From the NCBI RefSeq assembly GCF_006539125.1, contig NZ_BJMK01000001.1:372001-436000 (forward strand): DNA of 64,000 bases, given 5' to 3'. This document shows, one piece after another, positions 45,166 to 53,812 of this stretch (the first letter of the stretch is position 1; every line of letters begins with the position of its first letter). This stretch comes from Gluconobacter sphaericus NBRC 12467 (GTDB lineage: Bacteria; Pseudomonadota; Alphaproteobacteria; Acetobacterales; Acetobacteraceae). The notes below the pieces were generated by a model. It had not been told where the DNA came from, searched no databases, and saw nothing but the letters and a program-made list of their open reading frames with translations. A program made the translations under genes and the position numbers.

Positions 45166-45936
45166 ATGGCTTTCAATACCAACTTCAGCAGGGCCGGTGT
45201 GCAGGCCGGAGCCGGCAGTCTCGATGCCGGGCTTCGTGCTTATATGTGCCGGGTCTTCAACTGGATGGCGCTTGGTCTGGTGATCACGGGAGTGGTCGCT
45301 TACGGCGTCGCACAGACATCCCTGCGCTCTCTCTTCTTCCATCTGGCAGAAATGCCGAATGGTGCCATCGTTCTGCGTCCGACCCTTCTGGGTGGGATCA
45401 GCATCTTTGCTCCTCTTGTGTTCGTGATGGTTCTGTCCTTCGGGGTCAACCGTCTGTCGCGGTCGGCCGTACAGGGGATTTTCCTGTTGTTCAGCGCGGC
45501 GATGGGTGCGAGCATGGCCAGTCTTCTGCTGAGCTATACCGGCGTTTCCGTGGCCCGTACCTTCTTCGTGACGGCTATTACGTTCGCCGGAATGTCGCTG
45601 TGGGGATACACGACCGGCGCCAATCTCGCTCGACTCGGTTCTTTCCTGTTTATGGGGCTGATTGGGATCCTTCTGGCATCCGTGGTGAACATTTTCCTCC
45701 ACAGTTCGCCGCTTGCCATGCTGGTTTCCATAATAGGTGTGGGGCTTTTCACCCTACTGGCGGCGTATGACACGCAGCGCATCAAGATCACGTATCAGCA
45801 GTACATGGCCTATGCTGGTGCAGATGATGTTGCGAAGCTGAGTGTCTATGATGCGCTGACAATGTATCTCAATTTCGTGAACCTGTTTCAGTTTCTGATC
45901 CAGTTCATGGGGGTTCGCTCAGGTAACAGCGATTGA
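45166..45936 (+). CDS. Bax inhibitor-1 / YccA family membrane protein
   Basis: 257 residues starting MAFNTNFSR, with AAAGG five bases upstream. Seven hydrophobic segments; 'LRAYMCRVFNWMALGLVITGVVAYG' opens the BI-1 domain and 'LLAAYDTQRIKITYQQ' near the C-terminus carries the conserved Asp region. The family forms pH-sensitive channels in the inner membrane and in E. coli YccA affects FtsH. Monocistronic, with its own terminator. Confidence 0.92.
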   Translation: MAFNTNFSRAGVQAGAGSLDAGLRAYMCRVFNWMALGLVITGVVAYGVAQTSLRSLFFHLAEMPNGAIVLRPTLLGGISIFAPLVFVMVLSFGVNRLSRSAVQGIFLLFSAAMGASMASLLLSYTGVSVARTFFVTAITFAGMSLWGYTTGANLARLGSFLFMGLIGILLASVVNIFLHSSPLAMLVSIIGVGLFTLLAAYDTQRIKITYQQYMAYAGADDVAKLSVYDALTMYLNFVNLFQFLIQFMGVRSGNSD

Positions 45937-45965
45937 GATTACTCTCTTAGCGATACTGGAGATCC

Positions 45966-46005
45966 AGAAAGGGGCGGCAGTTGATGCCGCCCCTTTCTGC
46001 TTTTT
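45966..46005 (+). terminator. Rho-independent terminator of the BI-1 gene
   Basis: A perfect 14-bp stem (AGAAAGGGGCGGCA with TGCCGCCCCTTTCT) around a GTTGA loop, then GC and five T. Confidence 0.92.
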
Positions 46006-46048
46006 GGACCAAAAAAGTCTTGAATTATTTCCACGAATTCTAAAGCAG

Positions 46049-46077
46049 TTCACATTAAAAATCTGTAATTTTATGAC
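46049..46077 (+). promoter_or_regulatory. Probable promoter of cyoABCD
   Basis: TTCACA (5/6 match to the -35 consensus) and TATGAC (4/6 to the -10) are spaced by exactly 17 bases in the AT-rich block before the operon. Transcription would start near 46084, giving a leader of about 300 nt. A CATTAA/TTAATG inverted repeat (46053-46058 and 46078-46083) straddles the spacer and could be an operator. Confidence 0.55.
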
Positions 46078-46129
46078 TTAATGAAACCCTTAATTAGATC
46101 AAATGTGGCGAAAAACAGCCATTTCACTC

Positions 46130-46186
46130 TGAGCCCTATGTCGGGGAAGGGCTCACGAAATCCGTGATAAGCCTTGTCTTTGAGGC
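46130..46186 (+). other. Two upstream hairpins in the cyo leader
   Basis: Hairpin A pairs TGAGCCCT (46130-46137) with AGGGCTCA (46148-46155). Hairpin B pairs GCCTTG (46171-46176) with TGAGGC (46181-46186), including two G-T pairs, around a TCTT loop. Both precede the branched structure in the same leader. Confidence 0.5.
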
Positions 46187-46203
46187 GATTCAGGCGGAAA
46201 AAA

Positions 46204-46281
46204 CCTGAGGAACCGGGACAGCCGTGTCCCATGCTGAATGAATTTCAGGGTCGGATCTTTGATCCGGTTCCTGACGTCAGG
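46204..46281 (+). ncRNA. Candidate structured RNA element (four-way junction) in the cyoABCD leader
   Basis: Drawn by eye. The closing stem pairs CCTGAGGAACC (46204-46214) with GGTTCC (46266-46271) and, past a TGACG bulge, TCAGG (46277-46281). Inside are three hairpins. GGGACA/TGTCCC (46215-46230) stacks directly on the stem. CTGAA/TTCAG spans 46234-46248. GGATC/GATCC (46253-46265) stacks directly on the other side. All stems are Watson-Crick. It resembles a cloverleaf but has no tRNA T-loop. It lies 26 bp upstream of the leader ORF and 103 bp before cyoA. Confidence 0.55.
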
Positions 46282-46306
46282 ATACGAACGAGAAAGGTAG
46301 CAGACT

Positions 46307-46387
46307 ATGGCAGCGTTCGGCGGCACTGATGCGGACCTTATCGTGTCAAACCGTTTCCCGGCGACTACTGCAAGCCGGAACGGATGA
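46307..46387 (+). CDS. 26-codon leader ORF overlapping the cyoA start
   Basis: An ATG with AAAGG about nine bases upstream opens a 26-codon frame beginning MAAFGGTDADLIV. Its TGA overlaps the first ATG of cyoA (ATGA). The peptide is not a signal sequence or a run of one amino acid. It may be a coupling or attenuation device; whether the peptide itself matters is unknown. Confidence 0.45.
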   Translation: MAAFGGTDADLIVSNRFPATTASRNG

Positions 46388-47322
46388 TGAAAGCAGGACC
46401 GATGAAAAAACTCTGGCGATATCTCCCAGCGTTGCCGGCGCTGATGCTATCGGGTTGTACGGTTGATCTGCTTCAGCCGCGCGGCCCGGTCGCAGAAATG
46501 AACCGCGATGTCATGGTGGCGGAATTCGTCATCATGATGCTGGTCGTGGTTCCCACCTGCGCCGCGACGCTTTATTTTGCGTGGAAGTATCGTGCTTCCA
46601 ACAAAGAGGCCGAATACCTCCCGACTTGGGATCATTCGACCGTAATTGAATATGTCATCTGGGGCGTCCCTGCCATCCTGATCGCTCTTCTGGGCGCCAT
46701 CAGCTGGTGGAGTACGCATGCTTATGACCCGTACCGCCCGCTTCAGACGGCTGACAACGTCAAGCCCCTGAATGTCCAGGTGGTTTCTCTCGACTGGAAA
46801 TGGCTGTTCATCTATCCGGACCTGGGGATCGCAACGATCAACCAGCTGGATGTTCCCACGAACACGCCGCTGAATTTCCAGATCACCTCTGACACCGTCA
46901 TGACGTCGTTCTTCATCCCGCGTCTGGGATCGATGATCTACTCCATGCCTGGTCAACAGACCCAGCTGCATCTGCTTGCAAGTGAATCCGGGGATTATCT
47001 CGGTGAGGCTTCACAGTTCAGTGGTCGTGGTTTCTCGGATATGAAGTTCCGTACCCTCGCCATGGATCCGGCTCAGTTCAACGACTGGGTTGAGAAAGTG
47101 AAGAGCGGAAGCGAAAATCTCGACGATACCACCTACCCGAAATATGCTGCACCGCAGGAATCTGCGCCGGTACAGTATTTCGCGCATGTCCAGCCGGATC
47201 TCTTCGACGGCATCGTTGCCAAGTATAACAACGGCATGATGGTGGACAAGAAGACGGGCAAGGTCATGCACATGCAGTCTGCTTCCAACGCTGCACCGTC
47301 CGACACTGGCATGAAGGAATAA
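46384..47322 (+). CDS. cyoA: Cytochrome o ubiquinol oxidase subunit II
   Basis: 312 residues from the first ATG; the ATG at 46402 (306 aa) starts the lipoprotein signal more neatly ('[19 protein letters not shown]', lipobox LSGC). Two transmembrane helices precede a periplasmic cupredoxin domain ('[23 protein letters not shown]', '[22 protein letters not shown]') that lacks the CuA cysteines, as expected for a quinol oxidase. Part of the terminal oxidase that reduces oxygen with ubiquinol and pumps protons. First of four genes behind a structured leader. Confidence 0.97.
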   Translation: MMKAGPMKKLWRYLPALPALMLSGCTVDLLQPRGPVAEMNRDVMVAEFVIMMLVVVPTCAATLYFAWKYRASNKEAEYLPTWDHSTVIEYVIWGVPAILIALLGAISWWSTHAYDPYRPLQTADNVKPLNVQVVSLDWKWLFIYPDLGIATINQLDVPTNTPLNFQITSDTVMTSFFIPRLGSMIYSMPGQQTQLHLLASESGDYLGEASQFSGRGFSDMKFRTLAMDPAQFNDWVEKVKSGSENLDDTTYPKYAAPQESAPVQYFAHVQPDLFDGIVAKYNNGMMVDKKTGKVMHMQSASNAAPSDTGMKE

Positions 47323-47329
47323 CCGACAG

Positions 47330-49318
47330 ATGCTCGGAAAACTCTCCTTATCAGCCATACCGTTGGATGTGCCGATTCTTGTCGGTACATTCATTGGTGT
47401 TGCTGTTATCGGTCTCGCCGTACTGGGTGCCGTCACCTATTATGGCAAATGGGGCTATCTCTGGCGTGAATGGCTGACGACAGTCGACCACAAGCGTCTT
47501 GCCGTAATGTACGTCATTCTGGCGATCGTCATGCTGTTCCGCGGTTTCGCGGACGCTATCATGATGCGTACCCAGCTTGCTCTGGCTTACAAGGGTAACC
47601 CGGGTTACCTTCCGCCGCACCACTACGATCAGATCTTCTCCGCTCATGGCACCATCATGATCTTCTTCATGGCGATGGCGTTCATGACGGGCCTGATGAA
47701 CCTGGTGGTTCCCCTTCAGATCGGTGCGCGCGACGTTGCGTTCCCGTTCCTGAACTCGCTCAGCTTCTATATGACGCTGGTCGGAGCCCTGCTGATCAAC
47801 ATCTCGCTGTTTATCGGTGAGTTCGCTCAGTGCGGCTGGCTGGTTTACCCGCCTCTGTCCGAGATGCAGTTCAGCCCGGGTGTCGGCGTTGACTACTATA
47901 TCTGGGCCGTTCAGATCTCCGGTGTCGGTACGCTGCTGACGGGCGTGAACTTCTTCACGACCATCGTCAAGATGCGTGCGCCTGGCATGGGCTGGATGCA
48001 GATGCCGGTCTTCACCTGGACTGCGTTCTGCACGACCGTTCTGATCATGGTGTCCTTCCCGGTTCTGACAGTGACGCTGGCTCTGCTCAGCCTTGACCGT
48101 TACCTCGGCATGCACTTCTTCACGAACGATGCCGGCGGCAACGTCATGCTTTACCTCAGCATGATCTGGACCTGGGGCCATCCGGAAGTTTACATCCTTG
48201 TCATTCCGGCATTCGGTGTTTTCTCCGAGGTCACTGCAACGTTCTCCCAAAAGCCGCTCTTCGGCTACAAGACGATGGTGTACGCCACGTGCTCCATCAT
48301 GGTGCTCTCCTTTGTCGTGTGGGTGCATCACTTCTTCACCATGGGTGCTGGTGCTAACGTCAATACCTTCTTCGGTATCATGACGATGATCATCGCCGTC
48401 CCGACGGGTGTGAAGATCTACAACTGGCTGTTCACGATGTATAAGGGTCGCGTGGAATTCACGGCTCCGATGTACTGGACGATCGGTTTCATGATCACCT
48501 TCTCCATCGGTGGTATGACTGGTGTCATGATGGCCATGCCAGCCGCTGACTGGATCCTGCATAACTCCCTGTTCCTGATTGCCCACTTCCACAACGTCAT
48601 CATTGGCGGTGTGTACTTCGGCTACATTGCAGGCATGGGTTTCTGGTTCCCGAAGGCTTTCGGCTTCAAACTGAACGAAGCCTGGGGCAAGCGCGCGTTC
48701 TGGTGCTGGTTCATCGGCTTCTATCTGGCCTTCGTTCCGCTCTATATCCTCGGCCTCGAGGGCATGACGCGTCGTATGAACCACTACGACAATCCTGACT
48801 GGTATCCGTGGATGCTGGTTGCTGAAGCCGGTGCGATCGTTATCGCTTGCGGTATCGCCTGCCAGCTGACGCAGCTCTATGTGTCCATCCGCGACCGTAA
48901 CCTGCCTGAGAATCTTGATCTGACGGGTGATCCGTGGAACGGCCGTACGCTGGAGTGGGCTATTTCTTCTCCGCCGCCGGCTTATAACTTCGCGGTCATT
49001 CCCGACATTCACGGTCTCGACACGTTCCACACCGAGAAGCAGCTGGGTCTGAAGGCTCACGGCAAGCCGCTGGCGCCGATCCACATGCCGAAGAACACCT
49101 CCGCTGGTGTCTTTATCGGTCTGTTCGCGTTCCTGTTCGGCTTCGCTTCGATCTGGTACATCTGGTGGCTTGCCGCCATTTCCCTGATCGGTATCGTTGC
49201 AACCATGATCCTGCGCAGCGCCAATCGTGACGTCGACTATTACGTTCCGGTAAGCGAAATCGAGCACAACGAGGAAGTTTATTCTCGTCGTATCGCTGCG
49301 GCTCAGGCAGCAGAGTAA
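47330..49318 (+). CDS. cyoB: Cytochrome o ubiquinol oxidase subunit I
   Basis: 662 residues, about 15 transmembrane helices. Heme-copper ligands visible: '[11 protein letters not shown]' (low-spin heme His), '[13 protein letters not shown]' (CuB His cross-linked to Tyr), '[10 protein letters not shown]' (two CuB His) and '[12 protein letters not shown]' (high- and low-spin heme His). It is the catalytic core of the bo3-type quinol oxidase. Seven bases after cyoA. Confidence 0.99.
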   Translation: MLGKLSLSAIPLDVPILVGTFIGVAVIGLAVLGAVTYYGKWGYLWREWLTTVDHKRLAVMYVILAIVMLFRGFADAIMMRTQLALAYKGNPGYLPPHHYDQIFSAHGTIMIFFMAMAFMTGLMNLVVPLQIGARDVAFPFLNSLSFYMTLVGALLINISLFIGEFAQCGWLVYPPLSEMQFSPGVGVDYYIWAVQISGVGTLLTGVNFFTTIVKMRAPGMGWMQMPVFTWTAFCTTVLIMVSFPVLTVTLALLSLDRYLGMHFFTNDAGGNVMLYLSMIWTWGHPEVYILVIPAFGVFSEVTATFSQKPLFGYKTMVYATCSIMVLSFVVWVHHFFTMGAGANVNTFFGIMTMIIAVPTGVKIYNWLFTMYKGRVEFTAPMYWTIGFMITFSIGGMTGVMMAMPAADWILHNSLFLIAHFHNVIIGGVYFGYIAGMGFWFPKAFGFKLNEAWGKRAFWCWFIGFYLAFVPLYILGLEGMTRRMNHYDNPDWYPWMLVAEAGAIVIACGIACQLTQLYVSIRDRNLPENLDLTGDPWNGRTLEWAISSPPPAYNFAVIPDIHGLDTFHTEKQLGLKAHGKPLAPIHMPKNTSAGVFIGLFAFLFGFASIWYIWWLAAISLIGIVATMILRSANRDVDYYVPVSEIEHNEEVYSRRIAAAQAAE

Positions 49319-49335
49319 GAGGGGGCATAAGACTT

Positions 49336-49953
49336 ATGGCTCACGAAGCAACAATGTCGCCTCTGGCACACGCTGACGATCATCACGGGGAACACCACGA
49401 GACCCCCAACGTGTTCGGCTTCTGGCTCTACCTGATGACGGACTGCATCCTGTTCGGGTCGATCTTCGCTGCCTTTGCGGTTCTCCGGAATCAGTTTGCC
49501 GGTGGTCCGTCGGGTAAGGAGCTCTTCGATCTGACGAATGTGGGGATCGAGACGGCTATTCTGCTGTTCTCGTCCATCACGTACGGCTTCGCCTCGCTGA
49601 ATGCGATGGCGAAGAACAAGACGATGGTTCTTCTGTGGCTGGCCGTCACTTTCGTTCTGGGCGCATCCTTCGTCGGTCTGGAGCTGAACGAGTTCAGCTC
49701 CATGATCGCAGAAGGCAACGGTCCTGACCGTTCGGCATTCCTCTCCGCGTTCTTCACGCTGGTTGGAACGCATGGTCTGCACGTCACCTGCGGTCTGATC
49801 TGGATGCTCGTCCTGATGGTGCAGATGATGGGTCCGCAGGATCTGTCCGAGCGTATGATGAACAAGCTGACCTGCCTCAGCCTGTTCTGGCACTTCCTTG
49901 ACATCGTCTGGATCTGTGTCTTCTCGTTCGTCTATCTCGCAGGAGTGATGTAA
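49336..49953 (+). CDS. cyoC: Cytochrome o ubiquinol oxidase subunit III
   Basis: 205 residues, five hydrophobic helices, subunit III fold: 'FGFWLYLMTDCILFGSIFAAFAVL', 'GSKELFDLT'-like block, 'FVGTHGLHVTCGLIW'-type motif near residue 150 ('LVGTHGLHVTCGLIWM') and 'FWHFLDIVWICVFSFVYL' at the end. Ends at TAATG, sharing one base with the cyoD start. Confidence 0.97.
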   Translation: MAHEATMSPLAHADDHHGEHHETPNVFGFWLYLMTDCILFGSIFAAFAVLRNQFAGGPSGKELFDLTNVGIETAILLFSSITYGFASLNAMAKNKTMVLLWLAVTFVLGASFVGLELNEFSSMIAEGNGPDRSAFLSAFFTLVGTHGLHVTCGLIWMLVLMVQMMGPQDLSERMMNKLTCLSLFWHFLDIVWICVFSFVYLAGVM

Positions 49954-50282
49954 TGGCTCAGGCACATACAGCCCACGATGGTAGCCACGGCTCCTATTCG
50001 GCTTATCTGATCGGCTTCGTTCTGGCCGTGATCCTGACGGTGGCATCTTTTGCCGCCGTCATGACCCACGCCCTGTCTCCGGGAATGGCGCTGGCCGCAC
50101 TGACGGTTCTTGCCGTTGTGCAGATCGTCGTTCACCTGGTGTTCTTCCTTCACATGAACACCAGCAGCGAGCAGAGCTGGAACCTGATGTGCTTCATCTT
50201 TGCTGCGGCATCGGTGATTGTCATTATTGGTGGTACGATCTTCATCATGCATGACACTGCGATCAACATGATGTCCCGCTAA
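49953..50282 (+). CDS. cyoD: Cytochrome o ubiquinol oxidase subunit IV
   Basis: 109 residues, three helices: 'YLIGFVLAVILTVASFAAVM', 'ALAALTVLAVVQIVVHLVFFLHM' and 'MCFIFAAASVIVIIGGTIFIMH', the standard CyoD plan. Starts inside the cyoC stop (TAATG). Assembly subunit of the oxidase. No cyoE follows; a terminator does. Confidence 0.96.
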   Translation: MAQAHTAHDGSHGSYSAYLIGFVLAVILTVASFAAVMTHALSPGMALAALTVLAVVQIVVHLVFFLHMNTSSEQSWNLMCFIFAAASVIVIIGGTIFIMHDTAINMMSR

Positions 50283-50307
50283 GGTTTCTTTCGAAATCTG
50301 AGGGAAG

Positions 50308-50340
50308 GGCTGGCAGGAGAAATCCTGTCAGCCTTTTTTT
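50308..50340 (+). terminator. Rho-independent terminator of cyoABCD
   Basis: GGCTGGCAGGA pairs with TCCTGTCAGCC (one G-T pair) around GAAA, followed by seven T. Confidence 0.92.
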
Positions 50341-50397
50341 ATGCTTGGTTTCCTTTGTGCTTTAGCCCGCTAAAGGAGCTGAGCTGTCGATCTGGCA

Positions 50398-50428
50398 TAA
50401 AAAAACCCGGTCTCCAGAGAGACCGGGT
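50398..50428 (-). terminator. Rho-independent terminator of fdxA (leftward)
   Basis: On the minus strand a perfect 10-bp stem ACCCGGTCTC/GAGACCGGGT with a four-base loop runs into seven T, 28 bp after the fdxA stop. Confidence 0.92.
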
Positions 50429-50455
50429 GAAAGATGCAGCCCAAGAAAAGCGGGA

Positions 50456-50788
50456 TCAGTCCTTGTGGGGCGCCTCGGACAGCATGGCGGCCTTGCCGGG
50501 CTTGTCTTTCCATTCTTCGGCGTTCGGCATGGCGTCGATCTTGCGGGTCATGTTCGGCCACTGAGTTGAATATTTCGCGTTGATCTCGATCCACGGAGCG
50601 GCACGGTTGTCGCTGTCCGGGAAGATGGCCTCTGCCGGGCATTCCGGCTCACACACGCCGCAGTCGATGCATTCGTCAGGATTGATGACGAGGAAATTCT
50701 CACCGGCGTAGAAGCAGTCTACGGGGCAGACCTCCACGCAATCCGTGAACTTGCAACTAATGCAGTTTTCGGTGACCACATAGGTCAT
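50456..50788 (-). CDS. fdxA: Seven-iron ferredoxin FdxA
   Basis: 110 residues. Cysteines at '[17 protein letters not shown]' and '[12 protein letters not shown]' bind one 3Fe-4S and one 4Fe-4S cluster, as in Azotobacter FdI-type ferredoxins; '[14 protein letters not shown]' and '[17 protein letters not shown]' are typical. Electron carrier in the cytoplasm. It follows the S4 protein and Suv3-like helicase genes on the same strand, a grouping seen in other alphaproteobacteria. Confidence 0.96.
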   Translation of the reverse strand: MTYVVTENCISCKFTDCVEVCPVDCFYAGENFLVINPDECIDCGVCEPECPAEAIFPDSDNRAAPWIEINAKYSTQWPNMTRKIDAMPNAEEWKDKPGKAAMLSEAPHKD

Positions 50789-50880
50789 TGACGTCTCCGA
50801 TCGTCTTGCTGGTCCGGCATCCGGCCGGTTTCATCCGAGCGGGATGATATGCGAAGGTTTGGCCTCAGACGCAAGCATCG

Positions 50881-51159
50881 TCAGCCGTCTTCTGTGATGG
50901 CTTCATAAAGAAGTGCGGCTTCTTTTGCCGGACCGCGGCGTTCACCAAGATCCAAGACGCGCCACACGCGCACTTCTCCGCCAGAAACGGCCGGAAAAGT
51001 CAATATGTCGCCAATGTGAAGTTTGGCATGGGGCTTGCTGGTGGGCTGCCGGTTAATGCGGATGCGCCCCTTGCTGATTATGGCTGCGCAGAGCGGGCGA
51101 GTTTTGGCGACGCGGGCGTAATACAGCCACTGGTCCAGCCGCTGGTAGTCTTCGCTCAT
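50881..51159 (-). CDS. S4-domain RNA-binding protein (Hsp15/HslR-like)
   Basis: 92 residues. 'QRLDQWLYYARVAKTRPLCAAIISKGRIRINRQPTSKPHAKLHIGDILTF' is an S4 domain as in HslR/Hsp15, which binds free 50S subunits carrying nascent chains. Overlaps the helicase stop (ATGA) and is translated with it; the basic surface fits an rRNA partner. Confidence 0.88.
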   Translation of the reverse strand: MSEDYQRLDQWLYYARVAKTRPLCAAIISKGRIRINRQPTSKPHAKLHIGDILTFPAVSGGEVRVWRVLDLGERRGPAKEAALLYEAITEDG

Positions 51160-53753
51160 GGACGGATTTTTTCCCTCAGGGCTGCGAGTGCCGCGAAGGG
51201 GCTGTCGGTTCGTGGCGGAGACGGGCGTTTGATAGGGGGCTGGTGCGCGGCGGATCTGCGTCTGCGGGCGGCCCGGGTTTTGCGGTCATTCAGGATCATA
51301 AGTGGGCGGGGTGGACCTGCATGGGTGGCGGACTGTGTCTCGGGCGGCTGGTGCGCGATGCCGAGGCCCTTGAGAATGGCAGGGAGCATCTCGGCTTTTA
51401 CGCCCAGTCTGGAGGCCAGATTTGTCGGGGCGGCGTGATCGCGACGGAGTGCGAGGTGATGCATGTCCGCGATACAGCGTTCTGCGATGTCGAGGCGCAG
51501 GCCGGTGTCGGCCGCCCGGATCCAGCCGAACTGCCCGTGAATGTCGCTCCAGGGGAGGGAGACGCGTCCGGGTGCGGTGGGACGGAGCGGGGTTTTGCTG
51601 TGCAGGGCGTGCAGGAGGCCCAGAAGCGCGAGCGGACGGTTTCGGAAGAGGGACGGGCAGTAGATCGAGAAACGTCCGACCTCGACGCCGCCTTTGCGCA
51701 ACCGGTTTCTGAGCGCGGGGGGGAGTGCGTGGTCTTCGGGCAGCGTTTCGGTGATGCCGCCGTCTTCCATCAGACGGTGCAAAATGGCGCGGAGCTGGGT
51801 TTCGCGCTCGGCGAGTGTCTGACTGCGGTATAGGGGCTTGAGGTCTGTCTGGATCAGATGGGCCACGAAGCTCAGCAGGCGGGTTTCGACATGGTTTTTT
51901 TGGACCGTGTCGGTGAACTCGGCTGGGAAAAGCTGGATGGTGGGGCGCAGGAGGGACGGCCCTGCGGTGAGGCGGCCGAGGGGTATGTCTTCCCAGAAGA
52001 GTTCGCCGTTCGTGCTGTCCAGCCTTAGGGATGTGTCGGGTGCGTCCTGAAGCATGCGGATGCGGCGCGGGATTTCGTGGATGAGGGCTTTGCGACCAGC
52101 GCGCAGAATCATCTGGCGTTCGGGGCCGGAGGCGACATCTGTTTCCAGTGTGAAGCCACGGATGCGGCCGATGCTGTGTCCTTCGACGAGGACTTCTCCG
52201 TCCGGTTTGACTGCGGAAAGCAGGGTGCGGTCGCCGTCATTGTCGAGACGGCGCAGGAGTGTTGTGGCGCGGCGGTCTACAAAACGTGCTGTGAGACGTT
52301 CGTGCAGGGCGTCGGAGAGTTGGTCTTCGACCTCGCGGGCGCGTTCCTGCCAAATCGCGGAATGGCGGCTCCATTCGGTGCGGGCCGCGACATAGGAACA
52401 GACGCGCACGCCGGTGAGGCGGTGCATGAGGGTATCGATATCGCCTTCGGTCTTGGCCAGGCCCCGGATATGGCCTTCCATCCAGTTGGCGGGAACGGAG
52501 CCTTCCTTGAGCAGATGCATATAAAGACGCGCGCAGAGACGGGTGTGGCTGTCGTCGCCGAGTTTGCGGAAATCGGGGATCTGGCAGACGTCCCAGAGCA
52601 GCATGGTAGCGCGTTTGCCCCGGGCGCTCTCGCGGATGTCCGGATCGAGCATCAGGGATTCGAGTGTCGTGACGTCCGAGGCCACGCGGCCTGCAGTCAG
52701 GCCACGCAGCGGGGGCGGCTGGGTCAGGCTTTTGAGCAGGTTGGCGGGATTGCTGAAGTCGAGTTCGTGGTTGCGCCAATAGAGGCGTTGGATCGGGTCG
52801 AAGCGGTGCTGTTCGACGGCTTCGACGAGGGCGCTGGACATGGGCGGGCAGTCGGCCGTGGTGCCGAAGGTACCGTCTTTCATGCCGCGTCCAGCACGTC
52901 CGGCGATCTGGGCGATTTCCTGCGGGAACAGGGGGCGCGGGACCGTGCCGTCGAATTTGCTGAGCTGGGCCAGGGCGACGTGATCGACGTCCATGTTCAG
53001 ACCCATGCCGATGGCGTCGGTTGCGACGAGATAATCGACTTCGCGGTTCTGATAGAGTTCGACCTGGGCGTTGCGGGTACGGGGGCTGAGCTGTCCCATG
53101 ATGACGGCACAGCCGCCACGGCGTCTGCGGATGACTTCGGCCAGTGCGTACACCTCGCTCATGGAGAAGGCGACGATGGCGGAGCGTGGTGGCAGGCGGG
53201 AGAGCTTCGTGTGTCCCGTGCTGGCGAGGCTGGAGAGGCGGGTGCGGATGTCGATCTCGATGCCCGGGACGAGTTTCTGGAGCAGTGGGCGGATGGTTTC
53301 GGCACCGAGGAAGAGTGTCTCGACCGTGCCGCGCGCGTGAAGCAGGCGGTCCGTGAAGATGTGGCCCCGGTCCGGGTCCGAGGCGAGTTGGATTTCGTCG
53401 ATGGCGATGAACTCGGCCTTGCGGTCCAGTGGCATGGCTTCGACGGTGCAGGAAAACCAGCGTGCTCCGGGGGGTACGATTTTCTCTTCGCCTGTGATGA
53501 GTGCGACGCTGCGTTCGCCTTTGAGCTTCACCAGGCGCTCGTAGTTTTCCCGGGCCAGCAGGCGCAGGGGGAAGCCGATGATGCCGGAGGCGTGGGCCAT
53601 CATGCGCGTTAAGGCATAATGGGTCTTGCCGGTATTGGTGGGGCCAAGGGCAGCACGGATGCTGGCTGGCATGGTATGATGACCGGACGAGGTTCCGTGG
53701 AATGCACCCTTCATGTCTGAATGGTCGGGTGCCTGCGGGGCAAAAGCAAGCAT
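51156..53753 (-). CDS. Suv3-like superfamily 2 RNA/DNA helicase
   Basis: 865 residues. Motif I is 'ALGPTNTGKTHYALTRMM'; motif II is 'FIAIDEIQLASDPDRGHIFTDRLL' (DEIQ); motif III region 'VETLFLGAETIRPLL'; motif VI 'QIAGRAGRGMKDGTFG'. This matches mitochondrial Suv3 and its alphaproteobacterial relatives. A ~90-residue basic C-terminus follows. The first ATG is used; ATGs at 53714 and 53672 are also possible since the conserved part begins near residue 28. Role probably in RNA turnover or processing, in operon with the S4 protein and fdxA. Confidence 0.88.
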   Translation of the reverse strand: MLAFAPQAPDHSDMKGAFHGTSSGHHTMPASIRAALGPTNTGKTHYALTRMMAHASGIIGFPLRLLARENYERLVKLKGERSVALITGEEKIVPPGARWFSCTVEAMPLDRKAEFIAIDEIQLASDPDRGHIFTDRLLHARGTVETLFLGAETIRPLLQKLVPGIEIDIRTRLSSLASTGHTKLSRLPPRSAIVAFSMSEVYALAEVIRRRRGGCAVIMGQLSPRTRNAQVELYQNREVDYLVATDAIGMGLNMDVDHVALAQLSKFDGTVPRPLFPQEIAQIAGRAGRGMKDGTFGTTADCPPMSSALVEAVEQHRFDPIQRLYWRNHELDFSNPANLLKSLTQPPPLRGLTAGRVASDVTTLESLMLDPDIRESARGKRATMLLWDVCQIPDFRKLGDDSHTRLCARLYMHLLKEGSVPANWMEGHIRGLAKTEGDIDTLMHRLTGVRVCSYVAARTEWSRHSAIWQERAREVEDQLSDALHERLTARFVDRRATTLLRRLDNDGDRTLLSAVKPDGEVLVEGHSIGRIRGFTLETDVASGPERQMILRAGRKALIHEIPRRIRMLQDAPDTSLRLDSTNGELFWEDIPLGRLTAGPSLLRPTIQLFPAEFTDTVQKNHVETRLLSFVAHLIQTDLKPLYRSQTLAERETQLRAILHRLMEDGGITETLPEDHALPPALRNRLRKGGVEVGRFSIYCPSLFRNRPLALLGLLHALHSKTPLRPTAPGRVSLPWSDIHGQFGWIRAADTGLRLDIAERCIADMHHLALRRDHAAPTNLASRLGVKAEMLPAILKGLGIAHQPPETQSATHAGPPRPLMILNDRKTRAARRRRSAAHQPPIKRPSPPRTDSPFAALAALREKIRP

Positions 53754-53812
53754 CTGGAGCGTTCCCCGATGATCTTTATCGGGCGGGACCTGTATTTGAG
53801 GAAGAAAGTCTT

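Noticed and set aside
46204-46281. tRNA gene or tRNA remnant
   Set aside because: The shape is cloverleaf-like, but there is no GTTCRA T-loop, the third hairpin has a 3-base loop, and there is no D-loop GG or proper anticodon arm.
47351-49267. 638-codon open frame on the minus strand opposite cyoB
   Set aside because: Exact antisense shadow of a strongly conserved gene; the translation is His/Arg/Glu-rich with no motif, as expected from codon bias.
52077-53612. 511-codon open frame opposite the Suv3-like helicase
   Set aside because: Antisense to clear helicase motifs; low-complexity acidic translation.
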